A stretch of DNA of 64,000 bases from Pseudomonas simiae (GTDB lineage Bacteria > Pseudomonadota > Gammaproteobacteria > Pseudomonadales > Pseudomonadaceae), in the NCBI RefSeq assembly GCF_900111895.1, contig NZ_FOKB01000007.1, forward strand, positions 124,001 through 188,000, given 5' to 3'. Position numbers and translations under genes: made by a program. Shown here one piece after another: positions 44,378 to 52,529 of this stretch. How positions within the stretch are numbered: the stretch's first letter is position 1; each line of letters starts with the position of its first letter. The notes beneath the pieces were generated by a model, which saw only the letters and a program-made list of their open reading frames with translations, was not told the DNA's origin and did no database searches.

Positions 44378-44392
44378 GTGCGATTATCGAAC
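44378..44392 (-). promoter_or_regulatory. PcaR-like operator in the quiC/MFS divergent promoter
   Basis: The minus strand reads GTTCGATAATCGCAC, identical to the 15-bp PcaR operator sequence I recall from the P. putida pca genes. It is 99 bp from the quiC start and 109 bp from the MFS start. Confidence 0.65.
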
Positions 44393-44500
44393 ACTATGCC
44401 CCTTTGGCGAATTGACGATTTTTTAGCCGCTGCGCACCATCGATTCAGTAACAAGACCCAGAACACACCATAAAAATTTCAAAAAAACGGGTACGACCTC

Positions 44501-45835
44501 ATGCCTCTGCAAAACTCCGCCCTGGCCGCGCGCCACGGCACCCCGCACGCCGGCATCGGCGACAAGATCCGCGGCGCCCTGGCCGTGGGTAAAACGCGCT
44601 GGGGCATGTTGGCCCTGGTGTTTTTCGCCACCACCCTCAACTACATCGACCGCGCCGCGCTGGGCGTCATGCAGCCGATCCTCGCCAAAGAGATGAGCTG
44701 GACGGCGATGGATTACGCCAACATCAACTTCTGGTTCCAGGTCGGCTACGCCATCGGTTTTGTGCTGCAGGGCCGCCTGATCGATCGGGTGGGCGTCAAA
44801 CGTGTGTTCTTCTGCGCCGTGCTGTTGTGGAGCCTGGCCACCGGCGCCCACGGCCTGGCCACCTCAGCCGTTGGCTTCATGGTGTGCCGCTTTATCCTCG
44901 GGTTGACCGAGGCCGCCAACTACCCGGCGTGCGTCAAGACCACGCGCTTGTGGTTCCCGGCTGGTGAGCGTGCGGTGGCCACCGGTATCTTCAACGCCGG
45001 CACCAACGTCGGCGCGATGATGACGCCAATGCTGCTGCCGTTGATCCTGCATGTATGGGGCTGGCAGGCAGCGTTCCTGTGCATGTCGGCACTCGGCGGG
45101 ATCTGGTTGGTGTTCTGGGGCCTGAAGTACTTCAACCCGGAAGACCATCCCAGCGTCAAACAATCCGAATTGGACTACGTGCTGCAGGAAGCCGAACCGG
45201 AACAACCGCGCGTGCCGTTCACCCGCATCCTGCGCATGCGCGGCACCTGGGCCTTCGCCCTCGCCTACTCGATGACCGCCCCCGTGTTCTGGTTCTACCT
45301 GTACTGGCTGCCGCCGTTCCTGAATCAGCAATACAACCTGGGCATCAACGTGACCCAGATGGGTATCCCGCTGATCATCATCTACCTGACTGCGGATTTC
45401 GGCAGCGTGGGCGGAGGGATTCTGTCATCGTTCCTGATCGGTCGCGGCATGAACTCGATCAAGGCGCGGCTGCTGTCGATGCTGCTGTTTGCGTGCTGCA
45501 TCGTCGGCGTGATCATGGCGGCCGGTTCCAGCCAACTGTGGGTCGCGGTGTTTGCCATCTCCCTGGCAATCGGCGCGCATCAGGCCTGGACCGCGAACAT
45601 CTGGAGCCTGGTGATGGACTACACGCCCAAGCACATGATGAGCACGGTGTTCGGTTTCGGCGGCATGTGCGCGGCCATCGGCGGCATGTTCATGACCCAG
45701 ATCGTCGGCCATATCCTCACCGTGACCAACAACAACTACACGGTGTTGTTCACGTTGATCCCGGCGATGTACTTCATTGCGCTGACCTGGATGTACTTCA
45801 TGGCGCCGCGCAAGATTCCTACCGTCGACGTCTGA
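44501..45835 (+). CDS. MFS importer of the anion:cation symporter family, probably for quinate/shikimate
   Basis: Twelve-helix transporter of 444 residues of the ACS group (glucarate, hexuronate and aromatic-acid importers), recognised by ALVFFATTLNYIDRAALGVMQPIL (about 36-59) and LGLTEAANYPACVKTTRLWFPAGERAVATGIFNAGTNVGAM (about 131-171). It is divergent from quiC and equivalent to PA0241. Import of quinate, shikimate or dehydroshikimate is inferred from the neighbourhood. It meets the next gene end to end, one base apart. Confidence 0.88.
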   Translation: MPLQNSALAARHGTPHAGIGDKIRGALAVGKTRWGMLALVFFATTLNYIDRAALGVMQPILAKEMSWTAMDYANINFWFQVGYAIGFVLQGRLIDRVGVKRVFFCAVLLWSLATGAHGLATSAVGFMVCRFILGLTEAANYPACVKTTRLWFPAGERAVATGIFNAGTNVGAMMTPMLLPLILHVWGWQAAFLCMSALGGIWLVFWGLKYFNPEDHPSVKQSELDYVLQEAEPEQPRVPFTRILRMRGTWAFALAYSMTAPVFWFYLYWLPPFLNQQYNLGINVTQMGIPLIIIYLTADFGSVGGGILSSFLIGRGMNSIKARLLSMLLFACCIVGVIMAAGSSQLWVAVFAISLAIGAHQAWTANIWSLVMDYTPKHMMSTVFGFGGMCAAIGGMFMTQIVGHILTVTNNNYTVLFTLIPAMYFIALTWMYFMAPRKIPTVDV

Positions 45836-45836
45836 G

Positions 45837-46715
45837 CTATCGGCGCCGCTGCTGCCAGGCAGCGGCCAGCCCGCTCATGCAGATCACCCCGATGCCGACC
45901 ACTGTGGTCACATCGGGGGTATGGTTGAACACCAGCCAGCCCAACAACCCCGCGAACACGATCTGGCAATAGCCGAACGGCGCCAGCAAGGCCGGCGCCG
46001 CAAAGCGGAACGCCTGGGTCAGCATCAAGTGCGCGGTCATGCCGCAAGTGCCCAGCGCCAGCATCAACGCGCCATGCCACAGCGTCGGAACCTGCCAGAA
46101 AAACGGCACCATTGCACTCATCACCAGGGTATTGCACAGGCCGGCAAAGAAGTTGCTGGTGGTGGGTGTGTCGTACTGGCTGAGGATGCGCGTGAGCAGT
46201 TGGTAGAAGCAGAAGAACAGCGCCGAACACAGCGGCAGCAACACCGCGGGGGTGAACAATTCACCGCCGGGGTGGATGATGATCAGCACGCCGACAAACC
46301 CACAGATCACCGCCAGCCATTGCCCTCGGGTCACGTGTTCACCAAGCAACGGCACCGAGAGCGCCGTCACCAGGATCGGCGCGAGAAAGTTCACCGCCGT
46401 GGCTTCCGCCAGTGGGATGTAGTGCAGCGCCGTCGTGAAAAACAGGCTGGTGCCCAACAGGCAGAGCGCCCGTACTACCTGCATCCCCGGACGCTTGCTG
46501 CGCAGCACGCGCAAGCCCGATTGCGGCAGGAAAATCCCGGCCATCAACAAGGTGTGCACCAGGTAACGCGCCCACACCACCATCACGATCGGGTAGAACC
46601 CGGCCAGGTATTTGGACAGGGCGTCGTGGCTGGAAAACAGAAACGTCGCCAGGACGATCAGCAAAATGCCCTTGAAGGGATGGTTGACGCCGGATAAAGG
46701 GGTACTGACGGTCAT
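45837..46715 (-). CDS. EamA-domain (DMT superfamily) transporter
   Basis: Ten-helix drug/metabolite transporter of 292 residues made of two EamA repeats. The motifs HDALSKYLAGFYPIVMVVWARYLVHTLLM (about 29-57) and IPLAEATAVNFLAPILVTALSVPLLGEHVT (about 99-128) are typical of the RhaT/EamA group. It is convergent with the quinate importer and its link to that pathway is doubtful. The substrate is unknown. Confidence 0.85.
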   Translation of the reverse strand: MTVSTPLSGVNHPFKGILLIVLATFLFSSHDALSKYLAGFYPIVMVVWARYLVHTLLMAGIFLPQSGLRVLRSKRPGMQVVRALCLLGTSLFFTTALHYIPLAEATAVNFLAPILVTALSVPLLGEHVTRGQWLAVICGFVGVLIIIHPGGELFTPAVLLPLCSALFFCFYQLLTRILSQYDTPTTSNFFAGLCNTLVMSAMVPFFWQVPTLWHGALMLALGTCGMTAHLMLTQAFRFAAPALLAPFGYCQIVFAGLLGWLVFNHTPDVTTVVGIGVICMSGLAAAWQQRRR

Positions 46716-46893
46716 CGGATTCTCTTGTGTGGCGCGCGATCGGGCTCAACCCAGTAATCTAGCAGCCGGGCTGGAGCCTGCCCCAAGAGCATAACCAAAC
46801 ACCGTGCGAACAGCGCACTAAATCACGGGTTTCGAGTCCAACGCTGCACATCGTCCTTCCAGTTGCACATTTTTTAACCAAGGCCTTGCTGCT

Positions 46894-47310
46894 ATGAAGA
46901 AAATCCTCTTTGCTCTTTCCGCCCTTGCCCTGCTCACCGCCTGCAAGCAGGAAACCCAGGAAGCGCCCAAACCTGCGCCCGCTTCCGTGCAAGCCACCCT
47001 GGTACCGCAAACCCCACCCACCGATAAATGGGTCGGCAAATGGATCGGCGTCGAAGGCCTCCACCTGACCATCGCCAAGGACGAGAGTATCGGTCGCGGT
47101 CATTACATCCTGACCATGCAATACGGCCTCGACGCCGATGACTCGGGCACGTTCAAGGGGGAAGCGGCCGAAGGCGGCATCGCCTTCACCCGTCCGGATG
47201 GCCCGCAACTGCTGCGCGCCGGCGACGGTGCTGCCACCGGGATGAAATGGCTGGCGGATAAAAAGGATTGCCTGGTGGTGGATACCGGCGAAGGTTACTG
47301 CCGAAATTAA
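46894..47310 (+). CDS. Small lipoprotein, function unknown
   Basis: A 138-residue protein with a type II signal sequence MKKILFALSALALLTAC (lipobox LTAC, Cys17), a short Pro/Ala-rich linker and a compact domain starting DKWVGKWIGVEGLHLTI. The domain looks beta-rich and ends CLVVDTGEGYCRN with two cysteines. The residue after Cys is Lys, so sorting to the outer membrane is expected. I do not recognise the family with certainty. Confidence 0.75.
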   Translation: MKKILFALSALALLTACKQETQEAPKPAPASVQATLVPQTPPTDKWVGKWIGVEGLHLTIAKDESIGRGHYILTMQYGLDADDSGTFKGEAAEGGIAFTRPDGPQLLRAGDGAATGMKWLADKKDCLVVDTGEGYCRN

Positions 47311-47339
47311 GGTCCATACTCAGTCACTATCACTATTAC

Positions 47340-47367
47340 TGTAGGCGCGAGCTTGCTCGCGCCTACA
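47340..47367. repeat. Single REP-like palindrome
   Basis: TGTAGGCGCGAG-CTTG-CTCGCGCCTACA (12-bp arms, 4-nt loop) between the lipoprotein and peptidase genes. It has the REP loop but a different stem (TAGGCGCGAG instead of GGGAGCGGGC) and no second arm. Confidence 0.75.
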
Positions 47368-47393
47368 CAGGGTTCATCGAGAGGATTGCCCCA

Positions 47394-48281
47394 ATGCTAT
47401 GGAAAAAAGGCCGACGCAGTGACAACGTGGTGGATGCCCGCGATGACAGTGGCGGCGGTGGTGGTGGCATGCGCTTTGGTGGCGGCAAAGGCCTGAGCCT
47501 CACGGCCATTGTGCTGATCGTCGGCATCGGCTGGATGACCGGCCAGGACCCGTTGCAGATCCTCGGCCAACTGACTGGCCAGATGGAACAGGCGCCGTCG
47601 GTAAGCACGCAGTCACGCCAGGCGCCGCCGGCCAACGATGAGCAAGCGGATTTTGTCCGTGCGGTACTGGGCGATACCGAAGACACCTGGGGCCAGGTGT
47701 TCAAGGAAAACGGGTTGGCCTATAAGAACCCGAAACTGATTCTGTTCCGCGGCCGGGTGAATTCCGCCTGCGGTGGCGCCACCTCGGCCAGCGGTCCGTT
47801 TTATTGCCCGGCTGACCAGCAGGTGTACCTGGACCTGGATTTCTTCCGGGAAATGTCGCAGCGCTTCCAGGCCGCCGGCGACTTTGCCCAAGCCTACGTG
47901 ATCGCCCACGAAGTCGGGCACCACGTGCAGACGCTGCTGGGTATCTCGTCGAAGATCCAGGCGGCGCGCCAGCAGGGCCGGCAGATGCAGGGCGACGGCG
48001 GGTTGCTGGTCCGCCAGGAACTGCAAGCCGATTGCTTCGCCGGCGTGTGGGCCAACCGTGCGCAAAAGCGCCTGAACTGGCTGGAGCCTGGCGATATTGA
48101 AGAAGCACTGAATGCAGCCAACGCCATCGGCGATGACCGTTTGCAGCAACAGGGTCAAGGGCGCGTCGTGCCGGACTCGTTTACCCATGGCACCTCGGCA
48201 CAGCGGGTTCGCTGGTTCAAGACCGGCTTCGCCCAGGGCCAGATCACTCAATGCGACACGTTTACCGCCAAGAGTCTCTAG
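47394..48281 (+). CDS. ypfJ: Putative neutral zinc metallopeptidase, YpfJ-like
   Basis: Membrane-anchored protein of 295 residues. A glycine-rich cytoplasmic start (DDSGGGGGGMRFGGGKG), one transmembrane segment (LSLTAIVLIVGIGWMTG, about 34-50) and a large periplasmic domain carry the zinc site HEVGHH (about 173-178, HExxH) with a likely third ligand in ELQADCFAG. Conserved paired cysteines (SACGG, FYCPAD) are present. ATG 47394 follows GAGAGGA. Peptidase activity has not been shown for the family, as far as I recall. It is immediately followed by the hydrolase gene. Confidence 0.9.
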   Translation: MLWKKGRRSDNVVDARDDSGGGGGGMRFGGGKGLSLTAIVLIVGIGWMTGQDPLQILGQLTGQMEQAPSVSTQSRQAPPANDEQADFVRAVLGDTEDTWGQVFKENGLAYKNPKLILFRGRVNSACGGATSASGPFYCPADQQVYLDLDFFREMSQRFQAAGDFAQAYVIAHEVGHHVQTLLGISSKIQAARQQGRQMQGDGGLLVRQELQADCFAGVWANRAQKRLNWLEPGDIEEALNAANAIGDDRLQQQGQGRVVPDSFTHGTSAQRVRWFKTGFAQGQITQCDTFTAKSL

Positions 48282-49253
48282 ATGAATAAACGATTGGGGT
48301 TGCTGCTGGGTTTGTTAGTCACCTGTTCCGCCTTGGCCGCCGAACATGGCGTAAAAGAAGTCAGTCCCGATCGTTTTCACCTGGAGGCCGGCGACCTCAG
48401 TCTCGGATTAAGCCAGGACTGGCGCAAACCGCAGCCCCAGGTCACCCGCGCCTTGGTCATCGTGCATGGCCGCCTGCGCAATGCGCAGACTTACCTGCAA
48501 AGCGCTGAAGACGCCGCTGCGCATGCGGGCCAAGCCGCCAACACACTGGTGATTGCGCCGCAGTTTCTCAATGCGTCCGACGTAAAGCGCAACCACCTGG
48601 ACAACCAGGTGCTGCGTTGGAAGGGCAATGACTGGATGGCCGGCGCCCCCTCCACCGCGCCAGGGCAAATCAGCACCTACGGTGCCCTCGATCAGATCAT
48701 CAAGCACCTGGGCAACCGCACGCTATTCCCGGCGCTCAAGGAAATCGTGGTGGCCGGTCACTCCGGCGGCGGCCAGGTGGTGCAGCGTTTCGCCCTCACC
48801 GGCCACGATCACCCAACCCTGCAGACCGAAGGCATCCGCCTGCGTTACGTAGTGGCCAACCCGTCGTCCTACGCCTACTTCACCGCGCAGCGCCCGGTGC
48901 AGTTCGACACGGCCAGTTGCCCAGGCTTCAACGACTGGAAATATGGCCTGCAACACCTGCCGGCCTACGCCAAGGGCCAGAGCGCCGAGCAGCTTGAGCA
49001 CGCCTATGTGTCACGCAACATCACCTACCTGCTGGGCCAGCAAGACACCGACCCGAACCACCCGGCACTGGACAAAAGCTGCGCCGCTGAAACCCAGGGC
49101 GCGTATCGCCTGATTCGTGGGCACAACTATTTTGACTACCTCAAGCAACGGCATCCGCAGTTGAGCCACACGTTGGTGGAAGTGCCGGGGGTGGGGCATA
49201 ACGGCGATGGGATGTTTACGTCACCAGAGGGCCAGAAAGTACTCTTCCAATAA
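48282..49253 (+). CDS. Exported alpha/beta-hydrolase-fold protein
   Basis: Protein of 323 residues with a signal peptide (MNKRLGLLLGLLVTCSALAA, cleavage near 20). The segment ALVIVHGRLRNAQTYLQSAE resembles the oxyanion-hole strand, and VAGHSGGGQVVQRFAL (about 162-177) is the nucleophile elbow G-H-S-G-G. A C-terminal PGVGHNGDGMFTS supplies the His. This fits a secreted or periplasmic esterase/peptidase-type enzyme. It begins directly after the ypfJ stop codon (no gap), so translation is probably coupled. Confidence 0.8.
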   Translation: MNKRLGLLLGLLVTCSALAAEHGVKEVSPDRFHLEAGDLSLGLSQDWRKPQPQVTRALVIVHGRLRNAQTYLQSAEDAAAHAGQAANTLVIAPQFLNASDVKRNHLDNQVLRWKGNDWMAGAPSTAPGQISTYGALDQIIKHLGNRTLFPALKEIVVAGHSGGGQVVQRFALTGHDHPTLQTEGIRLRYVVANPSSYAYFTAQRPVQFDTASCPGFNDWKYGLQHLPAYAKGQSAEQLEHAYVSRNITYLLGQQDTDPNHPALDKSCAAETQGAYRLIRGHNYFDYLKQRHPQLSHTLVEVPGVGHNGDGMFTSPEGQKVLFQ

Positions 49254-49301
49254 CCCCCCCTGAAGAAACCCAATCAACATGTGGGAGCGCTATTGTCTGG
49301 G

Positions 49302-49889
49302 CTAGATCATCCGGCGCAGCACCGCGCAATCCTCGGCATGCCAATCCGCCAACTCCGGCCAGGGGTTTTCCGGCAGGTTAACCAACACCGTCCGCGTTCC
49401 CGCCGCCCGGCCACAATCCAGGTCGAAGCGGTAATCACCGACCATCACCATTTTGCTCGGCGCCACCTCCCAAGCAGCTGCCAGTTTCAGCAAGCCATCC
49501 GGATCGGGCTTCGGTTGCGCATCGTCACGCCCCAGCACGTCCTCAATGGCAAAGCAGTCCGCCAGGCCGATCGCCTCCAGCGTGACATGCGCCAACTCCC
49601 GCGCATTACGGGTCAGGATGCCCAAACGGTAACCGCGTCCAGCCAGCTCGCGCACCAACTCAACCGCGCCTTCGGCCGCGACTGAACCCAATGCCAACTC
49701 ACGCTCATGCGCCAGCAACCAGGCATGCTTGGCCGCCGCGACATCGGCGGGCAATGCCGCCAAGTGTGTGAGGATGTCGTCCTCGGGTGGGATCTCCAGG
49801 GCCACGCGAATGGCCGCAAAGTCATGCACGGCCACCGTGAGGGTGCCGTCCATATCGAACACCCAGTGCTTTACGTCCGACAGGCTCAT
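49302..49889 (-). CDS. HAD-superfamily phosphatase
   Basis: Hydrolase of 195 residues with all four HAD motifs: DMDGTLT (11-17, nucleophile and acid Asp), ILTRN (motif II), the motif III Lys in KPDPDGLLKLAA, and MVGDYRFDLDCGRAAG (motif IV). The small helical cap places it in subfamily IA near Gph. Start ATG 49889 follows AAGGATTGGGC and overlaps the tesB stop by 4 bp. The substrate is unknown. Confidence 0.88.
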   Translation of the reverse strand: MSLSDVKHWVFDMDGTLTVAVHDFAAIRVALEIPPEDDILTHLAALPADVAAAKHAWLLAHERELALGSVAAEGAVELVRELAGRGYRLGILTRNARELAHVTLEAIGLADCFAIEDVLGRDDAQPKPDPDGLLKLAAAWEVAPSKMVMVGDYRFDLDCGRAAGTRTVLVNLPENPWPELADWHAEDCAVLRRMI

Positions 49890-50755
49890 GCCCAATCCTT
49901 GCGATGGCGGATCAGGCCTTCCTGGGTCACCGAGGCCACCAGTTGCCCTGCGCGGTTGTACACGCTGCCACGGGAGAAGCCACGGGAATTGCCGGCCCAT
50001 GGGCTGTCCATGGCGTACAGCAACCAGTCGTCGGCGCGCAGGTCGGCGTGGAACCACAGCGCGTGGTCGAGGCTGGCGACCTGCATATCTTTCTGCCACA
50101 CCGTCTTGCCATGGGGCAGCAAGGAGGTGGTCAGCAGGCCAAAGTCCGAGGCATAGGCCAGCAGGTATTTGTGCAGCGCCGGCGCATCAGCCAGGGCGCC
50201 GTCGGCGCGGAACCACACGTATTTGACCGGGTCGGACGGCTGCGGGTTGAACGGGTCTTTTTCGGTGACCGGGCGCACTTCAATAGGCTTGGGGCACAGC
50301 AGCTTGTCGCGCATGTGCTCGGGGATCAGGTGCGCACGTTGCTGGGTCAGTTCCAGCTCCGACGGCAGGTTTTCCGGCCCCACCACCACTGGCATGGTGG
50401 TCTGGTGATCGAAGCCTTGTTCGTCGTACTGGAACGAGGTGGTGCAGGTGAAGATCGGGTGGCCCTTCTGGATCGCCGTCACGCGGCGCGTGCTGAAACT
50501 GCCGCCATCACGCACACGGTCCACCGAATACACCACCGGCAACGCTGCATCGCCGGGACGCAGGAAATAACCATGCAGGGAATGCACGTGCCGCGCTTCT
50601 TCTACGGTCTGGCTGGCGGCCGACAGCGACTGGCCGAGCACCTGGCCGCCGAACAGTTGGCGAAAACCCAGGTCCTGGCTGCGGCCGCGAAAGAGGTTTT
50701 CCTCGATCGGTTCCAGGGTCAGCAAGTCCACCAGATCTTCCAATACTTGGCTCAT
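49886..50755 (-). CDS. tesB: Acyl-CoA thioesterase II
   Basis: Double hot-dog thioesterase of 289 residues hydrolysing medium- and long-chain acyl-CoAs. Typical segments are FRGRSQDLGFRQLFGGQVLGQSLSAA (about 22-47), HSLHGYFLRPGD (about 58-69) and, near the end, ASLDHALWFHADLRADDWLLYAMDSPWAGNSRGFSRG with the catalytic Asp. ATG 50755 follows AGGAGTTGCTCT. It forms an operon with the HAD gene. Confidence 0.95.
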   Translation of the reverse strand: MSQVLEDLVDLLTLEPIEENLFRGRSQDLGFRQLFGGQVLGQSLSAASQTVEEARHVHSLHGYFLRPGDAALPVVYSVDRVRDGGSFSTRRVTAIQKGHPIFTCTTSFQYDEQGFDHQTTMPVVVGPENLPSELELTQQRAHLIPEHMRDKLLCPKPIEVRPVTEKDPFNPQPSDPVKYVWFRADGALADAPALHKYLLAYASDFGLLTTSLLPHGKTVWQKDMQVASLDHALWFHADLRADDWLLYAMDSPWAGNSRGFSRGSVYNRAGQLVASVTQEGLIRHRKDWA

Positions 50756-50793
50756 AGAGCAACTCCTAAAATCTATGGGGCATTCCGGGCTGC

Positions 50794-51363
50794 CTATCCA
50801 TGCAGCGTGTCCAACCATTGGGCGCGGGTGATGCGATACAAAACATGATGGCGCAGCGGGTCATCGGCTGCGACCTTGGGGTGTTCAAAATCTGCCTGCG
50901 GATCGTAATGCATACCGATGGCCTGCATGACTTTTTGTGATGGCAGATTGGCTTGCGTGGTGAAGGCGACAATCTCGTCCAGGCTCAAGCGATCAAATCC
51001 ACAGCGCAACGCGGTCCACGCAGCCTCGCTGGCGTACCCCAGGCCCCAGTGTTCGCGAGCCAGGCGCCAGCCGATCTCCACCGCCGGAGCAAAGTCCGCC
51101 TCAAAGCTGACATTCAGCAACCCGGTGAGGCCGATGAACTCACCGGTGTCCTTGCGCTGCAACGCCCACAGGCCAAAGCCGTATTCGGCGAAGTGCCCAC
51201 GAATGCGGCCGATCAACGCGGCGCTTTCCAGGTGGCTCAGTGTGGCCGGGAAATAACGCATCACCTGCGGGTCGGCGCACATGCGCGCAAACTCCGGCAA
51301 GTCAGCGTCGCGCCATTGGCGCAGCACCAGGCGTGCACTTTCCAATTCCAGTATCGGCTCCAT
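50794..51363 (-). CDS. GNAT-family N-acetyltransferase (RimJ/RimL-like)
   Basis: Acetyltransferase of 189 residues. It begins LELESARLVLRQWRDADLPEFARMCADP and has the acetyl-CoA-binding region IGWRLAREHWGLGYASEAAWTALRCGFDRL (about 97-126), characteristic of the group that acetylates ribosomal proteins and small amines. The start is preceded by GGGAGGGGACCC. It lies 38 bp upstream of tesB, so may be in the same transcript. The substrate is unknown. Confidence 0.85.
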   Translation of the reverse strand: MEPILELESARLVLRQWRDADLPEFARMCADPQVMRYFPATLSHLESAALIGRIRGHFAEYGFGLWALQRKDTGEFIGLTGLLNVSFEADFAPAVEIGWRLAREHWGLGYASEAAWTALRCGFDRLSLDEIVAFTTQANLPSQKVMQAIGMHYDPQADFEHPKVAADDPLRHHVLYRITRAQWLDTLHG

Positions 51364-51438
51364 GGGTCCCCTCCCTTGCCATGTGCGTGAGTGTACAGCG
51401 CTGTTAAGATCCGTCGCAGGTTCCCGTCAGAAAATCCC

Positions 51439-52359
51439 ATGCCTTTGCCATTGATCTACCACGATGACTACAGTCCCGAGTTCCCGGCGGACCACCGGTT
51501 CCCCATGGACAAGTTCCGCCTGCTGCGCGACCAGCTGGTGGACAGCGGCCTGACCGAGGACAGCCAACTGCTGCGCCCGCAGTTGTGCCCACCGGAGATT
51601 CTGGCCCTGGCCCATGACGCTGGGTATATCGAACGCTACATGGGCGGCGAGCTGTCACGCGAAGACCAGCGCCGCCTCGGCTTGCCTTGGAACGAAGCCC
51701 TCGCCCGCCGTACCGTACGTGCAGTCGGCGGCTCGATTCTCGCGGCGGAGCAAGCCCTTGACCACGGCCTGGCCTGCCACCTGGCCGGCGGCACCCACCA
51801 CGCCCACTACGATTACCCGGCAGGTTTCTGCATCTTCAATGACCTGGCGGTGATCAGCCATTACCTGCTGGCCAGCGGCCGGGTCAATCGTGTGCTGATC
51901 TTCGATTGCGACGTGCACCAGGGCGACGGCACCGCGCGCATCCTCCACGACACGCCGGACGCCATCACCGTGTCGCTGCACTGTGAAAAGAACTTCCCGG
52001 CGCGCAAAGCCCAGAGTGACTGGGACATTCCACTGCCCATGGGCATGGGCGACGCCGACTACCTCAAGGTGGTGGATGACGCCCTCAACTACCTGCTGCC
52101 GCTCTACCAACCCGATCTGGTGCTGTACGACGCCGGCGTTGATGTACACAAGGACGACGCCCTCGGTTACCTCAAGCTGACAGACGAAGGCGTCGCCGCC
52201 CGCGATGAAAGCGTGATGCGCCACTGCCTGGGCCGCGACATTCCGGTCATGGGCGTGATCGGTGGCGGCTACAGCAAGGACCGCCCGGCCCTCGCCCGCC
52301 GCCACGGCATCCTGCACCACAGTGCGCAACGGGTGTGGACGTCATCAGGTTGTCATTGA
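51439..52359 (+). CDS. Histone-deacetylase-like amidohydrolase
   Basis: Arginase/deacetylase-fold zinc enzyme of 306 residues. Catalytic residues are visible: the His pair in GGTHHAHYDYPAGFCIFND (about 117-135), zinc ligands in FDCDVHQGDGTA (about 155-166) and the Asp in YDAGVDVHKDDALG. ATG 51439 begins MPLPLIYHDDYSPEF; the Shine-Dalgarno is weak. Bacterial members act on acetylpolyamines or acetyl-lysine; which applies here is unknown. Divergent from the GNAT gene. Confidence 0.9.
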   Translation: MPLPLIYHDDYSPEFPADHRFPMDKFRLLRDQLVDSGLTEDSQLLRPQLCPPEILALAHDAGYIERYMGGELSREDQRRLGLPWNEALARRTVRAVGGSILAAEQALDHGLACHLAGGTHHAHYDYPAGFCIFNDLAVISHYLLASGRVNRVLIFDCDVHQGDGTARILHDTPDAITVSLHCEKNFPARKAQSDWDIPLPMGMGDADYLKVVDDALNYLLPLYQPDLVLYDAGVDVHKDDALGYLKLTDEGVAARDESVMRHCLGRDIPVMGVIGGGYSKDRPALARRHGILHHSAQRVWTSSGCH

Positions 52360-52395
52360 ACCGTGGGCGTTACCCACAATGCCTGTGGAACCACC

Positions 52396-52404
52396 TGTGG
52401 ATAA
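52396..52404 (-). promoter_or_regulatory. Perfect DnaA box (first of a cluster of three)
   Basis: TTATCCACA on the minus strand, in the 170-bp gap before the flavoprotein gene. Two more perfect copies lie inside that gene at 52918-52926 and 52969-52977 on the plus strand, and a 7/9 match (CTGTCCACA) follows at 52995-53003. Whether DnaA binds here is not known. Confidence 0.5.
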
Positions 52405-52529
52405 CTTGAGCGTAAGCACCTGAAAGCCAGAGGCAGTCTGGCCTGTAGGAAGTTGTACATTTTTTGATCAGGCAGTTGTGCCGTCCTCGGGTAGAATGCT
52501 CGGCCTATTCAGCGACCGTAGCCCGACCC

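Noticed and set aside
45837..46715. DMT transporter as part of the quinate cluster
   Set aside because: It is convergent with the importer, shares none of the operator motifs, and has a generic family assignment.
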